Positions 1-11,347 of a stretch of 64,000 nt of DNA are shown one piece after another (position 1 is the stretch's first letter; each line of letters opens with the position of its first letter). Both the position numbers and the translations under genes were made by a program. The notes below the pieces were generated by a model. The model was given only the letters and a program-made list of their open reading frames with translations, did not search any database and had not been told where the DNA came from. Origin of the DNA: Anisodus tanguticus (Eukaryota > Streptophyta > Magnoliopsida > Solanales > Solanaceae); NCBI GenBank assembly GCA_034509755.1, contig CM067539.1, positions 57,298,513 through 57,362,512 of the forward strand, given 5' to 3'.

Positions 1-246
1 CAGACCACATGTTGACTTATCACACATCATCGATATCCCATTCTCGATGATCATTAGTTGATGTTATTTTAAGAGTTACGCTCTATCATAAAATATCTCT
101 CTATTAATGATAACGTAAGCTCAAGGGATGCACATTAATGAATAATTACAAATAATCAAATAATAATTCAATACTTGCAAATGCCAAACTATTAATATCC
201 ATTAATAATAATATAAATGTGTATAAAGTACATTTATCCTAATACA
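1..246 (-). repeat. E1 3' LTR (partial)
   Basis: This stretch matches 6230-6470 nearly base for base, including the runs around the ATAAAATATCTC and TAATGAATAATTACAAA motifs. It ends at 246 in ...CTAATACA, the expected CA end as read on the plus strand. On the minus strand a purine-rich GGCCAAGTGGGATATTG tract sits just upstream of it, as a polypurine tract should. Confidence 0.85.
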
Positions 247-406
247 GATTGTCTCTAAGACATAAATATACTTTCAATATCCCACTTGGCCTAGAGCCAA
301 TCTCCAATATATCTAATGCCCATATTCTCAAAATGACAAATATGCTTGACTAAGCTTAATGGTTTAGTGAATGGGTCAACTAGATTATCGTCTGTGGGAA
401 CATAGT

Positions 407-2590
407 CTAATCTAATCTTTCAGTCTCCATCATCTCCCTGAGTATGTGGTACTTCCTTGGTACATGCTTGTTTCTGTTGGTTGATCTTGGTTCCTTAGCT
501 TGCGCAATCGCACTAGTGTTGTCGCAATAAATCGTTATTGGACAAGTGGCACTTGGAACAACCCCTAGTTCCTTCAGGAACTCAGATATCGCGACAGCTT
601 CTTTACCATCTTCCGATTCAGCAATGTACTCAGCTTCTGTTGTCGAGTCAGCAGTTGTAGCTTGTTTGGAACTTTTCCATCTTACTGCTCCATACCAGCT
701 TCTCTTGTCCACCATAGACTAAAAAATATTCTTTAGTTCGTCTAAGATACTTAAGAATACTCTTGACTGCTTTCCAGTGTTCTTCCCCAGGATTCTGCTG
801 GAACTTGCAAGTCATACTAAGTGCAAAGGCCACATCTGGCCTAGTACAGGTCATGGCATACATGATCGATCCTATAGCCGAAGCATATGGGATCATTTTC
901 ATGCGTTCAAGTTCTATAGAATTAGAAGGACTATCCTTTTTAGATAAATTGATACCTTGTCCCATAGGTAGATCGCCTTTCTTGGAATTTTCCATAGAAA
1001 AACGTCTAAGCACTTTGTCTATGTAGACTAACTGTGATAGCCCCAATAATCTGTTAGGTCTGTCTCTATAGATCCTAATCCCTAGAATGTAGCAGGCTTC
1101 ACCTAAATCCTTCATCATGAAGGTACTGGACAACCACTCTTTGACTAACTGCAGGAGAGTCTTATTGTCTCCCATTATTAATATGTCATCTACATATATG
1201 ATAATGAAGGCAATACTCCCATCCTTGCGTTTACTATAAACACATGGATCCTCTTTGCTTCTGACGAAATCAAATGTCTTGATAGCCTTGTCAAAGCAAA
1301 TGTTCCAACTCTTTGAGGCTTGCTTAAGCCTATAAATGGACTTTTGTGGCTTGCATACATCATTTGGTTTGGACTCAATTGAAAAACCCTCAGGTTATTT
1401 CATATACACTTCCTCAACTAGATTACCATTGAGGAAAGCAGTCTTAACGTCCATCTACCAAATATCATAGTCATAATATGCAGCTATTGCAAGCAAAATC
1501 CGAATGGACTTAAGCTTAGCAACAGGTGAAAAGGTTTCATCATAATCGACCCCAAGCCATTGATTATAACCTTTAGCCACCAGTCTTTCTTTATAGGTTT
1601 GTACCTTGCCATATGCATCAATCTTCTTATTGAAGACCTATTTGCATCCTATGGGTCTAACCCTTGTTGGCAAATCAACCAAGTTTCAAACTTGATTTAT
1701 GTACATCGAGTCCATCTCAGATTTCATGGCTTCTTGCCATCTCTGCGAATCAAAGTCTAACATAGCTTCGTTGTAGGTTGTAGGTTCATCGTCATCAGGA
1801 ATATCTATCTCATCTCCTTAAAGTTCTCAAAAGCCTTAGATTTGTGTCTCATAAGATACACATATCCATACCTTGTGAAGTCGTCAATAAAAGTGATGAA
1901 GTATGGGAACCCTCCTTTAGCTTGAGTCGAGAATGGCCCACATACATCAGTATGGACCAACTCAAGCACCTCTTTGGCTCGCACACCTTTCCCAGAAAGT
2001 AGTTTATTGGTCATCTTTCCTCTCAAGAAAGATTTGCAGTTACCATAAGACTCCAAGTCAAATAGTTTGAGGTAGTCTAACTTCCTCAATCTTGCTATCC
2101 TTGATTCGTTGATATGACCAAGTCTGCAGTGCCATAGGTAGGTAGAGTTTCTATTACTTGTCTTGGCTCGTTTATTTTGAACATTGAATATCTCTCGACT
2201 ACAATTCAGTGTATATAATCCATCCACAAGAGGAGCAGTTCCATATATAACATTATTAAAAGACAGTACGTGACTGCCATTAAAAATAAACGAGGAAAAG
2301 CCCTACATGTCCAACACTGGGATAGAAATAATATTCCTCGTTAACGAAGGAACATAAAAACAATCATTCAACACTAAACAATAGCCGGAAGGTAAATTTA
2401 ATCTATAAGTCCCTACGCACTCAGCATCCACTCGTGCTCCATTTCCAACGCGTAGGTCTACCTCTCTCGGTCCAACCTTCATGTTATCAGTTAACCCCTG
2501 CACATTTGTACAAATGTGTGAGCCACAAGTGGTATCCAATACCCAGGAATGAGAGTTGTTTATAGACATATTTATTTCAATGACGTACAT
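407..2590 (-). pseudogene. E1 pol remnant (protease, partial integrase, RT, partial RNase H)
   Basis: The minus strand encodes a copia pol in pieces. The protease is at 2590-2303 with the active-site run altered to DTTCGSHIC, where the family has DTGCGSHIC or DSGA. The GAG-pre-integrase and start of integrase are at 2227-1805 (WHCRLGHIN, then TDVCGPF and IDDFTRYGYVYLM); one zinc-binding Cys of the HHCC finger is replaced. The frame stops at 1805 and the sequence continues directly into the N-terminal end of reverse transcriptase, so most of the integrase core and the region after it are deleted. RT is readable from about 1800 to 700 (YDETFSPVAKL, MDVKTAFLNG, YVDDILI), with at least four in-frame stops. 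A second deletion joins the end of RT to RNase H at about 700 (SSKQATTADSTTEAEY, YCDNTSAI). It cannot make a working polyprotein. Confidence 0.88.
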
Positions 2591-2639
2591 ACCTTGTCCA
2601 CCAAAGGCAGGAGCACCTGGTGCTTTTCCTCCTCATGGT

Positions 2640-3439
2640 GCCATGCAGTCCTTTTTCTAATGCCCCTTCCTATGGCAGTTGAGGCATTTATCCTTAGCCG
2701 CGTTCACCTTCTTCTTCACACCTTCCGTGGGCTTCATAGCTGCGGGCGCATCGATTGCCTTGTCCTTCTTCTTCTGCCAATCCTTGCCTTTCGGCTTAGG
2801 TCAGCTAGAAGAGCTCACCATGAGCACAACTTTGCCTTTGGAAGTGGAGGACTCAAAGGTCTTGAGCATGTTGTGCAGCTCCGGCAAAGTCGCCTTCGTT
2901 CCATTCATGTTGAAGTTCACTATGAAGTTCTCAAAGGAACGATGGAGAGAGTTTAGGATGAGAGTGGTAGCGACATTCTTTTCAAGCTTCGTTCCAATTG
3001 AAGCAAGCCTCTCTATCAGCCCTATCATCTTTAGCACATGCTGCGAGATCGGACCCCCTTCATTGAGCTTACACTTGAAGAGTTCTATTAGCAACTCATA
3101 TTCCATTGTCTGAGATTGAGAGTCATAGAGGCTCTTTACGTGTTTGAGCATCTCATTGGACCCCATGTTCTCATGTTGTCTCTGAAGTTCCATAGACATG
3201 GAAGACAACATTACGCATTGTGCCGAAGTGGCATCATCTAGATATTTCTGGTAAGCATCTTTGTCAAATAAGGCATATTTTCCAGAATCAGTCGCAGGGA
3301 CAGTTGGGAACACTGTGTCCAACACATATTCAATTTTCTCCAGTCTCAATACCATTCGCAAATTCCTTAACCCGTCAAGGTAGTTCGGTCCAGTAAGTTT
3401 ATTAATCTCAATCAACATTTTCAACGACAAGGTCGACAT
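2640..3439 (-). pseudogene. E1 gag remnant (UBN2-type, zinc knuckle)
   Basis: The open stretch 3439-2801 encodes 212 residues of a copia capsid (UBN2-type gag), starting MSTLSLKMLIEINKLTGPNY and containing MLSSMSMELQRQHENM and FIVNFNMNG. Beyond the stop at 2801 the frame shifts. A CCHC knuckle is still readable near 2690-2645 (CLNCHRKGH, then KKDC after an in-frame stop that replaces the residue following the His). Copia gag coats the virus-like particle and binds the RNA; this copy is truncated. Confidence 0.85.
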
Positions 3440-4365
3440 CTTTTATAATATGAAGAATTAGATAGACCGGAAATCAAATTCAAAATCTATTTCATATTAT
3501 ACATATTCATTTAGGCTAATCAACAAGGCCTTTTGTTTAATTAGCTCCCACTATTTTAACATACTTCTACGACCCCATGGTAAAATACGAACCTATATTA
3601 ATTGAGGTCATAATGGGCTAAGATCCAAGCCTATGCTATCTCCGTGTTTGCTTTGGCTGATAACTTCAATAACATATCTTGGTAGGTTCTTAACCAATTG
3701 CAAAAATTTATTCGCAACTCTTGGTTGATCAAATTATTACATTTAATCTTGCGTCCTTAGATTAGTCCGACACTTTGGCGCCAAGATTTGTCTAAGCAAG
3801 TCAACCTCATTACACGACTGCGTTTATGTATCTAAGCAAACTTGGTCTTTGTGAGCAAACACTTTGGTGTAAATACCCACAAAAGTTTATCATTTGCTTT
3901 TACGTTAAAATATATCTATGAAAGAGTCTGGTCCTCGTAGACTTAGAGCAAATGCTTTGGCATAAATACTCGTATCGCCGAAGAGGATTTTGCACTCTAA
4001 CAATTATAATGGATGACGCGTTTAATTTAGATTTGTATTTAAAGTTTTGGGGAATATTTTAATTCAGGGTTCTAACCAAGATCAACACTTTAATGCCACA
4101 TCCAATATGACATCTTAACATCATTCAAAACTAATAACACATATAGTTTGGGAACCGTCAACCCAATATGCATGATAGAAGAGGGTTTAATCAAACACTG
4201 GGCGCCGCCTGCCCAGACAGTTATAGCGGACACTATTCTAGAAATGTAAATGACAACATTTTGACATTTAGCACATAAACATTATACTTATCAAATAATA
4301 TACTGTATAATAATAATCTTGGGTTAAACATTCTGAACTCTTATTTTTTTTTGTTTCTGGACAGG

Positions 4366-4580
4366 TGGGGTCGCGGCGCTATTGATCAGTGCCGCGGCGC
4401 CACTGAGGCAATAGCCTTTCGGCTTCTGGAAATTTGTATTAGCGCCGCGGCGCTCCACCATGGAGTTGCGGCGCCTGTTGTCCAGTGAGTTCATAATTTC
4501 AAAAAGACGTATCAGTGCCGCGGCGCTCCACCATGGAGCCGCGGCGCCGCCTTGAAACCCTAGCCAGCGCCGCGGCGCCG
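4366..4580. repeat. GC-rich palindrome island (GCCGCGGCGC motifs)
   Basis: Five close variants of the palindromic core GCGCCGCGGCGC occur in about 215 bp of otherwise AT-rich leader, near 4366, 4401, 4441, 4515 and 4563. Two of them (near 4450 and 4523) flank a CTCCACCATGGAG inverted repeat, giving strong hairpin potential. Function is unknown. The same motif appears in the E1 LTR and in both E2 LTRs. Confidence 0.8.
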
Positions 4581-4945
4581 ATGTCATGGAAAACGTTTCT
4601 GTGTTGATTTTCAAAAATCATTTAATCCCTAAATCCAATTTAGGATCAATTCACAGGTCCTTAATCATCACCCACCATTATCAATAACGCCCATTCGACC
4701 ATCATCCATTCTTACTCGTTCTTAGACGTGCACCGTGCATTAAGACGGACAACACACTTTGACTTAGTTCGAGTTAGATTGGAATGACTTCCTCGAGTTA
4801 GCGTAGGAGATAATTTAGGGTAATATCAAAAGGTCAACATTAGTTCAAGATACATAGGATTTCAAGAAACCTCATTTTAATCCAATTTTACGTTCAACCC
4901 ATATTATTATTTTATTCAATTGTTATATAACCATTAAACCAGCCT

Positions 4946-4959
4946 GAGCTCTGATACCA
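4946..4959 (-). promoter_or_regulatory. E1 primer-binding site (initiator tRNA-Met type)
   Basis: On the minus strand this reads TGGTATCAGAGCTC, the copia-type primer site complementary to the 3' end of initiator tRNA-Met. It lies 11 bp inside the 5' LTR end and fixes element orientation. Confidence 0.85.
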
Positions 4960-4970
4960 TTATAGGGAAT

Positions 4971-6470
4971 TGTTGGGTACAAAGCATATAAGTAAGGCAC
5001 AACGGAAGTTTAAAATTTTTGATTCTTACTTACCCCAACAATAATTCTAATATGGTTATACAACAATGGAACTTGTAATATAAAACATATACTTATAAGT
5101 TGGAAAAATCGGAGTCTTTTTCTACTGTTAGGTGCACACGCGATTGCCCTTCCAATTGCAAGCTCCAAGCTTCAATGTACTTCTCCTTCGGAAAGCTAGG
5201 AAATCCGGCCGAGATGTTCGAGAGAGTATTTTATTCTAAGTCTCTAAGGCTTAGAATGTTATTCTGAAAATTGGTATGGTATAATGAAAGTGAATGCCTT
5301 TATTATAGTTGAAAATTAGGTAAAAAAATCGGATTAGGATTTGACCTTGGGATTGACCCAAAATCGACGCAGAGGCGCCGCAGCCCTAGGGTATGGGTGC
5401 CGCGGCGCTCAACGTGCAGTTACACTGTCTCAATTTAATTTTCGTGCATTCTTAATTAAATCTAAAATCCTATTTTGACTTAATTAATGTAATCATTATT
5501 CATCTAAATGTCTCGATTCCAAATCGAACATTTTAATTATTCTCTCAATACATCCTTAGATCGAAACGGACAATCGACATAGTGTGACCCTACAGACCTT
5601 CTCATATTGACATTAATAAAATTAAGGTCTACGTGGAACTCCTAAATGGCGCCGGAAGACGAACTCAATATGTGAAGTACGTTTACGCGAATCCAATAAA
5701 CTTAACCTTTATGTGGTAAGATAAAATTCTTTCATTCACGACACACCCGATCAAGTTTAGGATTTGTCAAGTGTCTATCCAAATGGCTTAATCATTGTAT
5801 CTCATCTATATTAGTTGACGACTAGACCATATTCTAAATATGTCTATTGCGTTGGCCAACGACTTAGTCAACCTAATATCAATGAGAATCCGAGTGTTCT
5901 CTCGAACATACATTCGAGGAATGAATCCTAATCTTGGCTCAACTACCACCTTCAATCAACATCGTAATGTACCCAATACAAGTCGTATCTCAACCTACAA
6001 TACATTTGAGCTTAGGACTAGATCAAAGTACATTACTGTGTAGATAAGGCACGTATTGACCTCAAGTCTAAGGACTTCTATCTCCCACACGTTGATCATA
6101 CGTTAGACAAGTATAACAAACAATATATCAACAAGGAATACCAATACTTCCAAAGTATTCATGTGTCCATCACGAGTAATCATTACTCGTAGCAGGTGAG
6201 ACATATTACATCCTCTAAGGATGTGATGCAAACCACATGTCGACTTATCACACATCATCGATATCCCATTCTCGAATTAGTCGAGACTATTTTAAGAGTT
6301 ACGCTCTATCATAAAATATCTCACTCTATTAATGACAACGTAAGCTCAAGGGATACACATTAATGAATAATTACAAACAATCAAATAATAATTCAATAAT
6401 TGCAAATACCAAAATATTAATCTCCATTAATAATAATATAAATGTGTATAAAGTACATTTGTTCTAATAG
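4971..6470 (-). repeat. E1 5' LTR
   Basis: The LTR starts on the plus strand with TGTTGGGTAC next to the primer-binding site, and ends near 6470 where similarity to 1-246 ends. It is about 1.5 kb, long for copia. It contains two GC-rich palindromic motifs at about 5370-5412. An open stretch at 5840-6043 inside it is not a gene. Confidence 0.8.
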
Positions 6471-8902
6471 TAATCTTTTGACTTAATTAATGAAAAAAAT
6501 ACATGTTCCACCTGTATAAAAAATGCACTAACCTGCTGGTGTGTGGGGGGTGGGGGGTTGCGGGTGTGTGAGAGAGAATGTCGGCCCCAAATTATCACAA
6601 AAGTTATCTCTTTCTCCAGATTTCACATAAAGGGCCCTTTTAGCTTTTTATTCAATGACTTTTGGGCATCTAAGCCTTGCTTGGAATTCGATTTTTTTTT
6701 TTTGCACTCAATTCATGTTTGATAAGAAATCTAATCTTACTAATTAATTTTCCATTCCTTGTAAATAGAAAATTGATGAAGTTTTTTTTTCAGATAACAA
6801 ATTAATTTGTAAATTATCAAATCATCACCATCCTTCAGCAGCTTATATATAACCTTTAATCTAATTTAAAATTTTGAACAGGAAAAAGAATACACACGCA
6901 AACGCAACTGCTACTAAATTTTCCTTTTTTTTTTTTTTTGCTGCCTTCTTTTTGTATTATTTATAATACTTATGATTTGTTTGCTTCATTAAAGAAGAAA
7001 CGAGATATCCAGAAAAAAAAACTAAATATACATGCATAATCTAAATTCTAAAAAGATGCGTTTGGTCTTAATTGGGTCGACTTGACTAAATGTTTATTTT
7101 CAGTTTTAACCTTAACCTCAGGGATTTTGACAAAAGATTAAATTTGTCATTTTACTTGTTTAATCTAGGTAGAGCTAATCATTAAATTGTTAGCCCACAT
7201 TTGATGTAGTATAAAATTATACCTATTCTACTTTTAGCGGAAAAAAATGCAACCAAATGAAAGATAAAATAACACCGAATTTTGTACCGAAATTATTTTA
7301 ATGATCTTCATTATACCCCACGGTCCCTAGACTTTTCTTCTTGTCTACAAATAAAAACTCAGCACTATACATAGTCTACATAATCTCTCTGTCCAACAAT
7401 GTTTAAAAGGTACTCTTTTTGGTCCTTTTTATTTGTCATTTGAGATTTTGATACGTCTATAAAATAAAAAGTGTTAACTTTTATGTATTGTAAATTTTTC
7501 TTACACCATCAGATTAAATTAAAGTGACTTATTTATAAAAACAGGTAACTATAGTATAGCAAACCTAATGTGCTAACTTACAAAATAATGAAAATGGCAT
7601 GCTTTAATAGGTAAAAATCTATTGAGATTGTAAAACATATTAACATTTTCTTTCTAAATAAGTTAAATCCTTAAAAACACATTTGATAGCATACGAGTAT
7701 CTAATTTAATTATCATTACTTTTTTCTTAAATGAGTAGTTAATAATTGTATATCTTTTTTGAGATATACGTGGAATTCATAAAGGAAATTAATACTGATC
7801 ACCTTTTTAATTTTTTAAAGTGACAAATATTTTGAATAAATCTTTTTAGTTAAAGTTAAAAAAAATAGACGGAAGGGAGCATCTAATGATATCTATTCAT
7901 GGGTAGAGCTAGAATATCTAAACGGGTTTGTCGGAACTTCCTTCGTCAAATAATTATATATATATATATTAGATATTGAATTTTATTGGCTTCTTCGTAT
8001 ATTTACTTTTTCACTATTGTATTTCATTTTCATACCTAATTTGATATGCTTTACTTGAGCAATGAGCTATTGGAAACAATCTCTTTATCCTCACGAGATA
8101 GGAATAAGATCACTATTCTTCTCAAACTCACTTAAAAAATTACGCTAAATATATTATTATTATTATTATCTCTGTCTATGTGGTACATTAGTATGGTACT
8201 AGCTAGTGCCTAATAGTATATACACTATATGCGTGCAAAAGGCAGGCTCAAATTACTAGTAACTACAGTTGTAAGTAATTAATTAAGTGTGCAATTATAA
8301 AGAAATGAATGACATAAAAGGGTGGGTTTTGGAATACATGATGGCATTTTCTAAAAAAACACTAAACCCAAGAACCTCAGAAAACATTCCCTTACTCTGA
8401 TTTCTCACAATTCTCCCCTCCTCCCAATGCTTTTACTATTCAGAAGCATGGAGCATGTGCTTCCCACCCTCCCTGCAAACCAACTGTACTGTTTTCTCTA
8501 ATTAATTTACTAACTATTTCTACAACTTTGTTGTACTATCATTCTCTCTATTCAAGCAATTAGTAGAGTCATCCAAATTTAAAAGTTCAAAAGACTTATC
8601 TAATTAAATAATTTACTAACTATGCAACTTTGTTGCACTATTCATTTTCTATTCAAGCAAGTAGTAGAATTATACTTCAAAAGTTCAAATTCTTGTACTT
8701 GAGAATTTTCTTAATGAGTGATCACAGAAATGGAAGCCATTGCTGGTCTGTGTTGTCTCTCTTGCTGAAAAGCTAAATCTTATTCTTTTCCAGCTAGCTT
8801 CCTAATAAAAAAATTCTTAATCTGTTACTTTCTATCATATGTAGAAATTAAGAGAGAAAAGAATTGGGAACGTTATGTGTATTTCTCTTTAAATGTATAA
8901 TA
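6471..8902. other. AT-rich intergenic spacer
   Basis: No gene is recognisable on either strand. It holds poly(A/T) runs, a G-rich stretch near 6541-6566, a short (TA)n near 7958, and a diverged tandem duplication at about 8499-8690 in which ATTTACTAACTAT, ACTTTGTTG and TATTCAAGCAA recur about 100 bp apart. A MITE-like stretch may lie at 7409-7882, because it ends in GGAAGGGAG, but its left end is not convincing. Confidence 0.5.
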
Positions 8903-8924
8903 TGTTGGAAATTTACTAACGTGG

Positions 8925-9463
8925 GTTTTTTAGCCGATTTGTAAACAAACGTAGTGTTATGCTTAACACATGCAAGTTGATGAAAGTTCCTTGAAATTTT
9001 ATATCTATATCTATGCAACTAGTTCTTTCAATTGCTTCCAAATCCATCCATCTTACTTATTCAAAAGCTTTTCATATGATACTCGAAATCTTGCTTCTAG
9101 CTTTGGGCACCTCTGACATAAACAAAAATAGCATATATACAAGGCTAGCCTTTTCTCTCAAGCGTCTTGGTATTGGATCCGCTCTTCTGTTAACATGAAC
9201 ATGAATTAGATTCTATTCGAATTCTTTATTCTTAAGAGAATCCCCCACCCGAACCATTCTTAAGACCACCAAGCTCTCTCGAATGAATTTGACTCTTTCT
9301 GCTTTCGAGCTACACCGGGGGCAAAAAGCCACTCGACTTTACTATAAGGAAGGAGATGAGCTGAAAAGCCACTCGACTTTACTATAAGGAAGGAGAGGAG
9401 CTGAAAAGACACTCGACTTTACTATAAGGAAGGAGAGGAGCTGAAAAGCCACTCGACTTTACT
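8925..9463. repeat. Insert inside E2 5' LTR, ending in a 40-bp tandem repeat
   Basis: This ~539-bp block separates GTGG (8921-8924) from ATTAAG (9464), which are nearly adjacent in the 3' LTR. Its right end is a tandem array of exactly 40-bp period: copies at 9321-9360, 9361-9400, 9401-9440 and a partial copy from 9441. Each holds CACTCGACTTTACTA followed by AAGGAAGGAG. No reading frame, terminal inverted repeat or poly(A) tail was seen. Composition differs from the LTR; organellar or filler DNA is possible but untested. Confidence 0.8.
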
Positions 9464-9705
9464 ATTAAGTTTATCCCATTATTTATGACTCGAACAATTG
9501 GAGCCCCGCACGTCGGAAACAACGTTTCCACACACGTGCACACGTAGTGCCAAATATCGCAAATTTCTTTAGTGAAAGAGATATTAGTACGTAAGTGAAA
9601 CGTTTGAGACATAGAATGATGGACGGTTATTGGCCAAATGACAAGTATTCCATGTTGGTAAACGAAGGAAGAAGTGTGCGAAGTGTAAGTTGAAACGAGT
9701 CAGAA

Positions 9706-9845
9706 ATCGCCGCGGCGCAGCCCCGTCTGAGCCGAGACGCCGGAGCGTTGCGGCGCCTCCCAGGCAGCGCCGTGACGCTAATTGGGAGTTCAACCACTGA
9801 AGCCGAGGCGCCGCTGCGCTAATTCGCAGAGCCACGACGCTTTGG
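9706..9845. repeat. GC-rich palindrome island in E2 5' LTR
   Basis: About 140 GC-rich bases with GCCGCGGCGC-type motifs interrupt AT-rich LTR sequence. The equivalent block is in the 3' LTR at 14612-14775, with diverged bases. Confidence 0.75.
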
Positions 9846-10439
9846 AGGCACAATGCTGACGACGGGAAGATGGAAAGTTCTGACTTTTGGGCTGGTTTTG
9901 GAGCATTGAATCTCCATTATTTGGCACATGAATTCAGCCATTATTTGGCTTAATGTAACCCATCAATAAGTGTCATTACATGGCTATTGAAGGCCATTAG
10001 TTGGGTAGTTTAGGAGTCATCTCCTTACACTATAAATTGAGGCCTTTGACTCAATTGTTCAACACACTTAAGATATTTTTCTGAAATGTTCTTCTTCCTC
10101 TCTAGCAAGTTTTCTATATTCAAAGTTCTTCAAGAGTAACACTTGAGTTTCCTTTGTTCATTTATTAAGTTGTTGTTGTATCTTGGGAGACTCTTATCCG
10201 ACACCGTAAAAGGATATATACGGGGTAATCTTGTCTTAAAGACAGAGTGACATCACTCGACTCAGCAAATCATAAGGAGTTTGTAACGTTCTTGATTCCA
10301 GTTTGTTGTAATCTTTAGTTTATCCTTTCTAGCAATTTGTAATATTTACTTAATTTCCGTTTTCTGCAATTGTTGTAACCCACAATTTTAAGACAAGATT
10401 GTTGTAAGCGCTTAGAAAGATGACTGGAAGAGAATAACT

Positions 10440-11340
10440 CGCTTCGATTCTGTTGCTGCTGCTACTCAAGGCAACCCCTCTGCCTTCCCCACTGCTCAAG
10501 GCACACCCAATGCCTTTCCTGTTGCTCAAGGGAACATTAATGTTCCTCCACCCTCCGGTTTCCATAATGAACGCCCATAGAAGTTTATGGGCTCCAACTT
10601 CAAGAGATGGCAGCAGAAGATGTTGTTTTATCTGACTATTATGGAAATGACTCGTTTCCTAACAGAAGATCCTCCACAAGATGGAGATGAAATGGACCCT
10701 CAGCCTAATGAAATGGTTGGAGGAGGCCAAGGTATCCATGTCGTTAATTGCATAAAGATGGTTCTTGATGCTTGGAGTCATAGTGACTTCATGTGTAAGA
10801 ACAATATTCTGAACTGTCTGTCAGACCCACTCTACATGGTGTATTGCGTCGTAGGCACCGCCAAAGAGTTATGGGAAAAGTTGCAGAAGAAGTACAACGC
10901 ACAAGATGCTGGTACTAAGAAATTCATCATTGGGAAATTCCTGAAATTTCAAATGGTAGATAGCAAAACTGTGATGTCCCAAGTCCAGGAATTCCAAATG
11001 ATTCTACATCACCTGGATTTTGGAAGGTATGAAACCAAATGAGCAGTTTTTGGTTGCATCACTAATTGAAAAGTTACCTCCCTCGTGGAATGAGTTTATA
11101 AGTTACTTAAAACTCAAGACAAAGAAATGACATTTGAAGAACTTATTATCAAACTCCAGATTTAGGAAGATAATAAGAAGGCCTTGCCTAGGGAAAAACA
11201 ACCCGCTGAGGCAAAGGCAAATCTAGTTGAGGCCAAAGGAAACCCAAGCAAGAAGCGCAAGTTCCAGAAAGATGACAAGACCCAAGCGATGGAGAAGTTC
11301 AAGGGAAACTGTCACCACTGTGGGAAACCTGGTCGCTTCT
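10440..11340 (+). pseudogene. E2 gag remnant
   Basis: The plus strand reads a copia gag. It has a Gln/Gly/Pro/Ala-rich N-terminal stretch built from three ~30-bp repeats (AQG..AFP), then ERP, an in-frame TAG, KFMGSNFKRWQQKMLFYL, and ELWEKLQKKYNAQDAG. The open part is 10587-11042. Near 11035 the frame shifts; the continuation (KPNEQFLVASLIEKLPPSWN) is readable in another frame. The CCHC knuckle is truncated to CHHCGKPGR near 11311-11337, just before the protease. The product would be non-functional. Confidence 0.85.
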
Positions 11341-11347
11341 TGATGAC

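Larger units (their letters stand above)
3440..4970 (-). other. E1 untranslated leader with GC-rich palindrome island
   Basis: About 1.5 kb lies between the primer-binding site and the gag start, with no reading frame I can assign. It contains three imperfect ~90-bp repeats carrying CTTTGG(C/T) cores at 3771, 3860 and 3953, and the GC-rich island at 4366-4580. Such a long leader is unusual for a copia element and may include inserted DNA. Confidence 0.6.
1..6470 (-). mobile_element. E1: degenerate Ty1/copia LTR retrotransposon, cut by window start
   Basis: The element reads on the minus strand. Its 5' LTR is at 4971-6470 and its 3' LTR begins at 246 and runs out of the window. Between them lie, in minus order, a primer-binding site, an unusually long ~1.5-kb leader, gag, protease, part of integrase, reverse transcriptase and part of RNase H, which is the Ty1/copia order. 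Several in-frame stops and at least two internal deletions make it non-autonomous. The two LTR copies can be aligned over 1-246 and ~6230-6470 and differ at scattered positions, so the insertion is not recent. The outer target duplication cannot be tested because the left end lies outside the window. Confidence 0.9.
8903..10384 (+). repeat. E2 5' LTR, interrupted by an insert
   Basis: It starts TGTTGGAAATTTAC and ends AACCCACA. It matches the 3' LTR except for a block at about 8925-9463 that the 3' copy lacks. A likely TATA box (TATAAAT) is at 10031-10037. The GC-rich palindromes are at 9706-9845. Confidence 0.9.
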
